From positions 1 to 13,475 of the forward strand of contig JAHJSJ010000087.1 in assembly GCA_018830415.1 (NCBI GenBank): a DNA stretch of 13,475 bases, written 5' to 3'. The notes below the pieces were generated by a model. That model searched no databases and was not told where the DNA came from. It worked only from the letters and a program-made list of their open reading frames with translations. The stretch's first letter is position 1, and each line of letters opens with the position of its first letter. Positions 7,006-12,363 of this stretch are shown here, piece by piece. Made by a program: the position numbers and the translations under genes. This stretch comes from Alphaproteobacteria bacterium. GTDB taxonomy: Bacteria > Pseudomonadota > Alphaproteobacteria > Sphingomonadales > Sphingomonadaceae.

Positions 7006-8193
7006 TTAGTCTGCCTTGGGCGAATAGACAATCCGCACGGCGTCGGCGGCCTGTTTGGCGAGGGACACGGCGTCCACGGCTGTGTCAGCACGGGCGAGCG
7101 CCACGCCCATGCGGCGATAGGGGCGCGTGACGGGCTTGCCGAAGATGCGCACATCGACCTCTGGCGAAAGAGCAAGCGCATCGGCCAGACCTTCGAACGC
7201 GAAGTCGTCGCTGTCGCGGTCGGCGAGGATCACGGCTGACGCGGCGGGCCGGGAGGTGATGCTGCCGGGCGTCGGCAGGCCCAGGATCGCGCGGGCGTGG
7301 AGGTCGAATTCGTTCAGGTCTTGGCTGGCCAGCGTCACCATGCCGGTATCATGCGGGCGGGGTGAAAGCTCGGAGAAGATCACGTCTTCTCCCTTCACAA
7401 AGAATTCGACACCATACAGCCCCCAGCCGCGCCCACCGCCTTGCAGCGCCATGACGACCGTGGCGGCCATATCCTGCGCCTTGGCAAGCGCGGCGGGAGA
7501 CATCGCGGCGGGCTGCCAGCTTTCGCGGTAATCGCCGCGTTCCTGGCGGTGACCGATCGGCGGGCAGAACGAGATGCCGTTCTTATGGCGCACGGTCAGC
7601 AAGGTGATTTCATAATCAAACGCAATGAATTGTTCGCAGATCACCCGCGCCCTATCGCCGCGCATATTGGCGACGGCGTAGTCCCACGCGGCTTCGAGCG
7701 CCTCAGCGTTTTCGACCTTGCTTTGGCCCTTGCCCGAAGAGGACATGACCGGCTTCATCACCAACGGATAGCCGATGCGGTCAGCCACAGCGCGCGTTTC
7801 GGTAAAGCTTTCCGCATAGCCATATTGCGAGGTGACGAGGCCCAGCCCGCCTGCCGCCAGATCGCGGATCGCATCGCGGTTCATGGTCAGTTGCGCCGCG
7901 CGCGCGGATGGTACGATGGTGAAGCTCTCTGCCTCCAGATCGGCGAGGACTTCGGTGCGGATTGCCTCGATTTCGGGGACGATCAGGTCGGGGCGGTGTT
8001 TCCCGACCGCCGCTCGCAAGGCGGCACCATCGAGCATGGAGAACACCTCGCGCCCATCCGCCATTTGCATCGCGGGGGCGTTGTCATAGCTGTCACAGGC
8101 GATCACCCTCGCGCCGAGACGCTTGGCGGCAATCACGAATTCGCGGCCCAGTTCGCCCGAACCGAGCAGCAGGATGGTGGCAATGTGGCTCAT
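7006..8193 (-). CDS. purT: Formate-dependent GAR transformylase (phosphoribosylglycinamide formyltransferase 2)
   Basis: PurT makes formyl-GAR from GAR, formate and ATP in the third step of purine synthesis. The 395 residues match the family. ATP-grasp features are in order: ILLLGSGELGREFVIAAKRLG at the N-terminus, the PVMSSSGKGQS nucleotide loop (149-158), HRQERGDYRESWQP (215-228), GVEFF (E263) and the metal/substrate motif SELSPRPHDTGMVT (E275 and around). The ATG at 8193 gives the conserved MSHIATILLLGSG start; an adjacent TTG at 8196 is the only alternative. There is no good Shine-Dalgarno, and a 13-base palindrome lies 4 bases upstream of the start. It is the first gene of the purT - flavoprotein - purU group and may be read through from the GGDEF gene 43 bases upstream. 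Confidence 0.95.
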   Translation of the reverse strand: MSHIATILLLGSGELGREFVIAAKRLGARVIACDSYDNAPAMQMADGREVFSMLDGAALRAAVGKHRPDLIVPEIEAIRTEVLADLEAESFTIVPSARAAQLTMNRDAIRDLAAGGLGLVTSQYGYAESFTETRAVADRIGYPLVMKPVMSSSGKGQSKVENAEALEAAWDYAVANMRGDRARVICEQFIAFDYEITLLTVRHKNGISFCPPIGHRQERGDYRESWQPAAMSPAALAKAQDMAATVVMALQGGGRGWGLYGVEFFVKGEDVIFSELSPRPHDTGMVTLASQDLNEFDLHARAILGLPTPGSITSRPAASAVILADRDSDDFAFEGLADALALSPEVDVRIFGKPVTRPYRRMGVALARADTAVDAVSLAKQAADAVRIVYSPKAD

Positions 8194-8197
8194 CAAA

Positions 8198-8210
8198 GCG
8201 GTTTAACCGC
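8198..8210. promoter_or_regulatory. Palindrome immediately upstream of purT
   Basis: GCGGTT-T-AACCGC is a perfect 13-base palindrome ending 4 bases before the purT start codon, in the 43-base gap between the GGDEF stop and purT. It occupies the place where a ribosome binding site would be. It could be an operator, a small hairpin limiting initiation, or chance; no T-tract of terminator quality follows it on the minus strand. Confidence 0.35.
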
Positions 8211-8236
8211 CCGCGAGCCCAAGTCCAGAGGCGCGA

Positions 8237-9157
8237 TTATGCCGCGCGGCGATGCGCCGCCATGGCAACCTGCCGTCCGCCTCCGGCGCGCGCCAGGACC
8301 AGACCCAGTTCCGCCTCACGCAAAGTCCAGTCGACCGTGCATTCGACCCGCGCCAGCCCTGCACTTGCAGTCAATTGCGGCGCTTTGGCCGATGCAGCGG
8401 CCGCCAGCGCCGAGAAGGTCTGCACCACATCTTCGACCCATTCGCGTGCATGGCGCGATTTCATGTCAGGCAGAAGCACGCCGAACCGCTCGCCATCAAG
8501 CTGTGCTATTTCATGCCCCGGCAGCGCCATTGTTTCGAGGAACCGGGCAAACCCCCACAGCACTTCATCGGCGGTGCGTTGGCCGTAACGCAGTAGCAGC
8601 GCACGCATTCCGTCAACCGCCAACACTGTGATCATCTGCCCGCCTCCGCCTGCCAGATGCCGCCGCAGGCTGGCACAGAACGCCTGCCGATTGGTGAGGC
8701 CGGTCAGCGGATCGGTTACTGTGCGGGTGTGCAATTCGCCTTCAAGGCTGCGCAATTGCTGCACCGATCGCATCAGGCACAGCGCGCCTTCGACAGCGCC
8801 GGAATCATCGAGCACTGGCCTGAGGCTGAGCGCATACCAGCGCTGGCAATCCGCCTCGCGGCAGGTATCGCGATCAGGGCAGGTGATCACCGGGAACTCG
8901 ACCCACCCTCCATGCGCTTGTCCGGTGAGCCCGGCAACGACGTGTTCGCTCAGAAACGAGGCGTGATCGCGCTCGGCCAGGTCCGTGATATGCGGGAGCA
9001 GCAGCGCAGCAGAAAAATCAAAGCCAAGATCAGCCATGTTGGTAGAGGCGTGGAGGATGAACCCGTGCCGGTCCAGCCTGATAACAATGTCGCTTGAGGT
9101 TTCGTCCAGCAGGCCGTGCAACACGCGGCCTTCCACATCGCTCAAACCGAATTTCAT
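8237..9157 (-). CDS. PAS-like sensor with degenerate GGDEF domain
   Basis: The product has 306 residues. The N-terminal part (about 10-130) resembles a PAS fold (IVIRLDRHGFILHASTNMADLGF ... WYALSLRPVLDDSGAVEGALC). It carries a cysteine cluster CPDRDTCREADC (C93, C99, C104), a possible metal or redox site. The C-terminal part begins with the signature DPLTGLTNRQAF (149-160) of GGDEF domains. The active-site motif, normally GGDEF, is DGERF (221-225). Of the usual DxDxFK metal/substrate segment only the first Asp (D182 in AVDGMRALLL) remains, and no RxxD inhibitory site precedes the motif. It is therefore probably not a working diguanylate cyclase but a nucleotide-binding or protein-interaction module. 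No membrane segment is seen. The ATG at 9157 has GGGG 10 bases upstream and a likely promoter at 9226-9234. No EAL domain is present. Confidence 0.8.
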   Translation of the reverse strand: MKFGLSDVEGRVLHGLLDETSSDIVIRLDRHGFILHASTNMADLGFDFSAALLLPHITDLAERDHASFLSEHVVAGLTGQAHGGWVEFPVITCPDRDTCREADCQRWYALSLRPVLDDSGAVEGALCLMRSVQQLRSLEGELHTRTVTDPLTGLTNRQAFCASLRRHLAGGGGQMITVLAVDGMRALLLRYGQRTADEVLWGFARFLETMALPGHEIAQLDGERFGVLLPDMKSRHAREWVEDVVQTFSALAAAASAKAPQLTASAGLARVECTVDWTLREAELGLVLARAGGGRQVAMAAHRRAA

Positions 9158-9225
9158 GTCAAAAATGCCCCACAGTCCAAACTCAAGCTCACAACTGTCT
9201 TGCGAAAAGTAAGTTTGTTAGTCGG

Positions 9226-9234
9226 ATTATAGCA
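9226..9234 (-). promoter_or_regulatory. Extended -10 promoter for the GGDEF gene
   Basis: On the minus strand the sequence reads TGCTATAAT, a perfect -10 hexamer with a TGn extension. There is no good -35 at 17 bases (GGGGAT), as is usual for extended -10 promoters. Transcription would start near 9219, giving a leader of about 60 bases before the ATG at 9157. Palindromes at 9261-9274 and 9283-9306 lie where activators usually bind. Confidence 0.5.
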
Positions 9235-9260
9235 ATTGAAAGCAGCAAATCCCCTGTCGC

Positions 9261-9274
9261 TGCCATAATTGGCA
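9261..9274. promoter_or_regulatory. Palindrome TGCCA-N4-TGGCA upstream of the GGDEF promoter
   Basis: TGCCA (9261-9265) and TGGCA (9270-9274) are perfect inverted arms around TAAT. The site has the T-N12-A shape of many dimeric regulator sites, roughly like LysR-type boxes. It would centre near -48 relative to the predicted start, a typical activator position. The regulator is unknown. Confidence 0.4.
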
Positions 9275-9282
9275 ATAATTTT

Positions 9283-9306
9283 GTTAGTTATATAAATATA
9301 ACTGAC
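9283..9306. promoter_or_regulatory. AT-rich long palindrome
   Basis: AGTTATAT-AA-ATATAACT (9286-9303) is perfect, and the symmetry extends to 9283-9306 with one T/G mismatch, giving 11-base arms. It is strikingly AT-rich in a GC-rich genome. No T-tract follows on the plus strand, and on the minus strand the T-tract comes before it, so it is not a terminator. It looks like a protein-binding site upstream of the GGDEF gene. Confidence 0.45.
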
Positions 9307-9307
9307 T

Positions 9308-9336
9308 AAAAAACGAATCATTCACAGGTTTCGTTT
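9308..9336 (-). terminator. Probable terminator of the PilZ-HTH gene
   Basis: On the minus strand AAACGAA (9336-9330), a 12-base loop and TTCGTTT (9317-9311) form a 7-base-pair stem running into six T residues. The stem is AT-rich and weak, but the T-tract and position, about 85 bases past the PilZ-HTH stop, fit an intrinsic terminator. It would separate this gene from the GGDEF gene's own promoter. Confidence 0.45.
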
Positions 9337-9419
9337 ACCATGTTTTTCAGTTGAGCCAGCGATTCATGTCGCTTTGTCGTGTTCATGATGATTTTTGGCG
9401 GTGAGCTGAGTTGACGCTG

Positions 9420-10097
9420 TTATAGGTCAATCATGATCCGCACCGATCTGACTGTGGTGCGGCAGACCTCCGCGATACGGGTGCGGCAGTCCTCGATCAC
9501 CGCGCTTGCGTTTCCGGGCGAGGCGGGCGTTTCGGCCAGCGTTTCAGGCGGCACACCCAATGTTGCCGCGATGGCATCCAGCCGTTCGGGCAGAGGGCGG
9601 GCCTTGCCCTTTTCCCACGCCCAGACCGTCGGCTTGCTCACCCCCAGCACCGCAGCGACATCGGACAGCGTCAGCCCCGCCTCGCGTCGCAAACGGTTTA
9701 ATCGCGGGCCGAGCGCGTCGCCGTGGCCAATCGCCAGCCCCGCCGAACGGCTTTGCGTCGCAGCGGATTCGGGCGCAAACCCTTGCAATTGCGCCGCAGC
9801 CAGCGCCGCTGGGCCAAGCGGCTGTTCAAACGTGCAGCCAAATAAACGCTCGCTGCGCCACACGACCACCGCCATGACCGCCCCGGCTTCGGGCAGGTCG
9901 AGCGTGAGCCGTTCGCCCTGCGTCAGATCCAGCCCGGTTTCGAGCAGCAGTCCGGTGGCCGAGATATTGTGGATCGTAACATTGGCTTCGCCTGCCCCCG
10001 GCACAAAACCGCTAGTTTCCAGCCGCAACTCACGCCGGGGAGCGGCGCGCTGGGGGTCGCCGGACTTGGATGGATCGAGGTGGGCCTTGATGGCCAT
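9420..10097 (-). CDS. PilZ domain - XRE helix-turn-helix fusion regulator
   Basis: The product has 225 residues. The N-terminal half is a PilZ domain with both c-di-GMP-binding elements intact: RRELR (R21-xxx-R25) and NISATG (44-49, the [D/N]xSxxG motif), followed by the usual beta-barrel strands GERLTLDLPEAG, VMAVVVWRSE and LFGCTFEQPL. After an Ala/Ser-rich linker (about 100-125) comes an XRE/HTH_3 DNA-binding domain (about 129-185): LNRLRREAGLTLSDVAAVLG, then recognition helix SKPTVWAWEKGKARP. A short C-terminal helix contains two cysteines (C204, C212). The natural inference is a c-di-GMP-responsive DNA-binding protein; target genes are unknown. The ATG at 10097 was chosen because AAAGG lies 8 bases upstream; a GTG at 10133 is in frame but precedes a hairpin. 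It lies downstream of lysC and upstream of the GGDEF gene. Confidence 0.85.
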   Translation of the reverse strand: MAIKAHLDPSKSGDPQRAAPRRELRLETSGFVPGAGEANVTIHNISATGLLLETGLDLTQGERLTLDLPEAGAVMAVVVWRSERLFGCTFEQPLGPAALAAAQLQGFAPESAATQSRSAGLAIGHGDALGPRLNRLRREAGLTLSDVAAVLGVSKPTVWAWEKGKARPLPERLDAIAATLGVPPETLAETPASPGNASAVIEDCRTRIAEVCRTTVRSVRIMIDL

Positions 10098-10105
10098 AAT
10101 ACGCG

Positions 10106-10110
10106 CCTTT
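10106..10110 (-). promoter_or_regulatory. Ribosome binding site deciding the PilZ-HTH start
   Basis: AAAGG on the minus strand lies 8 bases from the ATG at 10097. This favours that start over the in-frame GTG at 10133, which is preceded only by GGGACGG. Confidence 0.55.
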
Positions 10111-10128
10111 CGCTCTCGGGGGAGAGCG
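10111..10128. promoter_or_regulatory. Leader hairpin touching the PilZ-HTH ribosome binding site
   Basis: CGCTCTC (10111-10117) and GAGAGCG (10122-10128) are perfect 7-base inverted arms around a four-base loop. On the minus strand the hairpin directly abuts the AAAGG ribosome binding site. It lies 72 bases past the lysC stop. It could end lysC transcription (no T-tract is present), stabilise a 3' end, or control translation of the PilZ-HTH gene. Confidence 0.45.
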
Positions 10129-10169
10129 GGCACAGTCCGTCCCGAAAAGTAAAAGCTGCGTTACCGGAA

Positions 10170-10177
10170 ATGGTTAA
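10170..10177 (-). promoter_or_regulatory. CtrA-like half-site upstream of the PilZ-HTH gene
   Basis: The minus strand reads TTAACCAT, which resembles the half-site of the alphaproteobacterial master regulator CtrA, with GGTAAC seven bases further on. The second half is imperfect relative to TTAA-N7-TTAA, so this is only a weak candidate. It lies about 75 bases before the PilZ-HTH start codon. Confidence 0.25.
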
Positions 10178-10199
10178 TTCAGACGGGGCGGCCCGGCTG

Positions 10200-11486
10200 T
10201 CAGCTAACTGCATCCAGCCCATAGGCAGTGTGCAGAACGCGCACGGCCAGTTCAGTCTCGTCCTCGTCGATCATCACGCTGACCTTGATCTCGCTGGTCG
10301 AGATTGCCTGGATGTTGATACCCCGGTCGGACAGTGAGCGGAACATCGTGCTGGCAACGCCCGCATGGCTTTTCATGCCGACGCCCACGACGCTGATCTT
10401 GGCGATCTTGCTGTCGGTGATGATGCGGTTGAAGCCGATTGCGTCGCGGCGATCCTCCAGCAGCGCCTGCGCGCGGGCCAGATCGGATTGCGGCACGGTA
10501 AAGGTCACGTCGGTCTCACCCTTGTCGCGGCCGACGTTCTGGATGATCATATCGACGTTGATGCTGGCCGCCGCCAGCGGTTCAAAGATATTCGCCACCG
10601 CGCCGGGCCGGTCGGGCACGCGGGTCAGGATGACCTTGGCTTCGTTCTTGTCATGCGCAATGCCGGTTACAAGCTGGCGTTCCATCAGGCCGTTCTCCAC
10701 CAATTCATCCATTTCTGCGTCCGAGACGATCATCGTGCCCGGCAGATCATCGGCTGGCAGCGCACCTTCGCCGATAAAGCTCGACAATACCTGCACCCGC
10801 ACGCCTTCTTTCATCGCCAGCCCGACGCTGCGGGTCTGGAGCACCTTGGCACCGACCGACGCGAGTTCGAGCATTTCCTCGTATGTCACCGCCTTCTGCT
10901 TGCGCGCCTTGGCGACGATGCGCGGATCGGTGGTATAAACCCCGTCCACGTCGGTGTAGATATCACAGCGATCCGCCTTGATTGCGGCGGCGACAGCGAC
11001 GGCGGAGGTATCCGATCCGCCGCGGCCCAAAGTTGTCACCCGGCCATCTTCCGACACGCCCTGAAAGCCGGGGATCACCGCAATTTCGCCCGCTTCCATC
11101 GCGGCAATCAGGCCGGGGGCGTCGATCGAATCGATCCGTGCTTTGGCATGGGCTTCGATGGTCTGGATCGGCAATTGCCAGCCGAGCCAGCTGCGTGCCT
11201 TGCAGCCTAGGGCTTGCAGGGTCAGTGCCAGCAGCCCGCTAGTCACCTGCTCGCCGCTGGCGACCACCACGTCATATTCTGCCGGATCATATAGCGGGTT
11301 GGCTTCGCGGCAAAAGTTCACCAGCCGATCGGTTTCGCCCGCCATCGCGCTAACCACCACTGCGACAGAATCGCGCGTGCCGTCGGGCTTAGGGGCCGCC
11401 TGCGCGCGCACGATATTCGCGACCCGGCGGATCCGCTCGGTCCCGGCCATCGACGTGCCACCAAATTTCATCACGATGCGGGCCAA
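10200..11486 (-). CDS. lysC: Aspartate kinase
   Basis: LysC phosphorylates aspartate, the first step to lysine, threonine, methionine and diaminopimelate. The 428 residues are typical of the alphaproteobacterial monofunctional enzyme. Visible features are KFGGTSM (7-13), VVASGEQVTSGLLAL (74-88), GFQGVSEDGRVTTLGRGGSDTSAV (substrate/ATP region, 140-163) and YTDVDGVYTTDPR. Two ACT regulatory domains follow (about 270-345 and 363-425), including VPDRPGAVANIFEPLA and GMKSHAGVASTMFRSL. Lysine/threonine feedback is expected from the family. The start is TTG at 11486: it gives the conserved MARIVMKFGG beginning and has AGGAG at the ideal distance, whereas the ATG at codon 6 would remove the first strand. 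It is divergent from ubiG, 49 bases apart. Confidence 0.96.
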   Translation of the reverse strand: MARIVMKFGGTSMAGTERIRRVANIVRAQAAPKPDGTRDSVAVVVSAMAGETDRLVNFCREANPLYDPAEYDVVVASGEQVTSGLLALTLQALGCKARSWLGWQLPIQTIEAHAKARIDSIDAPGLIAAMEAGEIAVIPGFQGVSEDGRVTTLGRGGSDTSAVAVAAAIKADRCDIYTDVDGVYTTDPRIVAKARKQKAVTYEEMLELASVGAKVLQTRSVGLAMKEGVRVQVLSSFIGEGALPADDLPGTMIVSDAEMDELVENGLMERQLVTGIAHDKNEAKVILTRVPDRPGAVANIFEPLAAASINVDMIIQNVGRDKGETDVTFTVPQSDLARAQALLEDRRDAIGFNRIITDSKIAKISVVGVGMKSHAGVASTMFRSLSDRGINIQAISTSEIKVSVMIDEDETELAVRVLHTAYGLDAVS

Positions 11487-11493
11487 AAGGAAG

Positions 11494-11498
11494 CTCCT
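11494..11498 (-). promoter_or_regulatory. Ribosome binding site deciding the lysC TTG start
   Basis: AGGAG on the minus strand lies 7 bases before the TTG at 11486. The later ATG at codon 6 would be 22 bases away, so this site supports the TTG start. Confidence 0.75.
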
Positions 11499-11535
11499 GC
11501 TGGTGAGTGTTCGCGGGCGCTGTTAAGGGGCGTTT

Positions 11536-12273
11536 ATGGGAAACGCAAACGTATCGAATGTAACTATCCGTCCTGAGGAAGCCGATTTCTTTGCCGGGCT
11601 GGCGCGCGATTGGTGGAACCCCAAGGGGGCAATGGCGAGTCTGCATCAAGTAAACCCGGTGCGGATGGCGTTTATCAGGGACGCAATCGATGCGCATTGG
11701 CCCGGTGCGGCGAAACTGGCGAAGCCGCTGGCGGGTAAAGGTGCGCTCGATATCGGCTGCGGCGCGGGTTTGGTGTGCGAGCCGCTCGCCCGACTAGGCG
11801 CGGCGGTGACAGGCGTGGACGCGGCGGCGGAAAATGTTGCGGCGGCTGCGGCCCATGCCGAGGCCGTCGGGCTGGATATCCGTTACATGGCGGGTGAGGT
11901 GGCGGGGCTGGACATCGGCACCTTCGATTTGGTCGCCTGCGTCGAGGTGATCGAACACGTCGCGGACAAGCCCGCCTTCCTGCGCGATGTCGCAGCGCGG
12001 CTGGCGCCAGATGGCCTGCTCGTGATGTCCACCCCCAACCGCACGGCGGCCTCGCGCGTGCTGCTGGTCGGTGCGGCGGAGGCGGTGGGCTATGTGCCGA
12101 AGGGCACTCACCATTGGGAAGATTTCATCACCCCGGACGAGTTCGAGGCGCTGCTGGCGGACGCGGGGCTGTCTGTGACGGCACAGCGCGGGATCGCATG
12201 GCGTCCGGGCAAGGGGCTGCATCTGTCGGATGATATGGCGCTGAATTATATTCTGAGCGCCCGGCGGGCCTAA
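11536..12273 (+). CDS. ubiG: Ubiquinone biosynthesis O-methyltransferase
   Basis: UbiG performs both SAM-dependent O-methylations in ubiquinone synthesis at the membrane surface. The 245 residues match the family length. The N-terminal EEADFFAGLARDWWNPKGAM is a UbiG hallmark. SAM motif I is LDIGCGAGLVCEPLARLGA (71-89), followed by VTGVDAA (D95), VACVEVIEHV (133-142) and LLVMSTPNRT (161-170). The segment KGTHHWEDFITPDEF (189-203) is also typical. The ATG at 11536 has AAGGGG 5 bases upstream. It starts 49 bases from the divergent lysC, so the two leaders share a very small promoter region; a similar lysC-ubiG arrangement is, to my recollection, common in alphaproteobacteria. It ends 7 bases before a REP-like repeat. 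Confidence 0.95.
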   Translation: MGNANVSNVTIRPEEADFFAGLARDWWNPKGAMASLHQVNPVRMAFIRDAIDAHWPGAAKLAKPLAGKGALDIGCGAGLVCEPLARLGAAVTGVDAAAENVAAAAAHAEAVGLDIRYMAGEVAGLDIGTFDLVACVEVIEHVADKPAFLRDVAARLAPDGLLVMSTPNRTAASRVLLVGAAEAVGYVPKGTHHWEDFITPDEFEALLADAGLSVTAQRGIAWRPGKGLHLSDDMALNYILSARRA

Positions 12274-12280
12274 TCTTCGT

Positions 12281-12362
12281 CGTCACCCCGGCGCAGGCCG
12301 GGGTCCATGGCGGCTGGGTGCGGCGCGTGAGGCTCTGGGTCCCGGCCTGCGACGGGATGACG
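12281..12362. repeat. REP-like inverted repeat between convergent genes
   Basis: A left arm (12281-12306, beginning CGTCACCCCGGCGCAGG) and a right arm (12337-12362, ending CGACGGGATGACG) are inverted copies with about five mismatches in 26 bases, around a 30-base loop. The left arm itself contains a perfect inner hairpin, CCCCGGC-GCAG-GCCGGGG (12286-12303); the right arm has a weaker one. Sequences of the type GTCA(C/T)CCCGGCnnAGGCCGGG are familiar as dispersed intergenic repeats in sphingomonad and other alphaproteobacterial genomes. It fills the 90-base gap between ubiG and the convergent phosphodiesterase gene, ending one base before that gene's stop codon, so it may also serve as a bidirectional terminator. 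Confidence 0.8.
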
Positions 12363-12363
12363 A

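Noticed and set aside
5691..7130. A 479-codon plus-strand frame across purU, the flavoprotein gene and purT.
   Set aside because: It shows no recognisable domain and spans three well-supported minus-strand genes; long antisense frames are common in this base composition.
7441..8631. A 396-codon plus-strand frame across purT and the GGDEF gene.
   Set aside because: It is Arg/His/Pro-rich without family motifs and is the antisense of two real genes.
9283..9306. The AT-rich palindrome as an intrinsic terminator.
   Set aside because: No T-tract follows it on either strand in the correct position; on the minus strand the T-run comes before the stem.
9318..9386. A 22-codon minus-strand ORF (MNTTKRHESLAQLKNMVNETCE) between the PilZ-HTH and GGDEF genes.
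   Set aside because: It has no Shine-Dalgarno, its codon use lacks the GC-rich third positions of the neighbours, and its end overlaps the probable terminator stem. It could still be a leader peptide, but support is too thin for a gene call.
10098..10133. GTG at 10133 as the start of the PilZ-HTH protein.
   Set aside because: It would add MPALPRERKARI encoded across the hairpin, with a weaker ribosome binding site; the ATG at 10097 has AAAGG 8 bases away.
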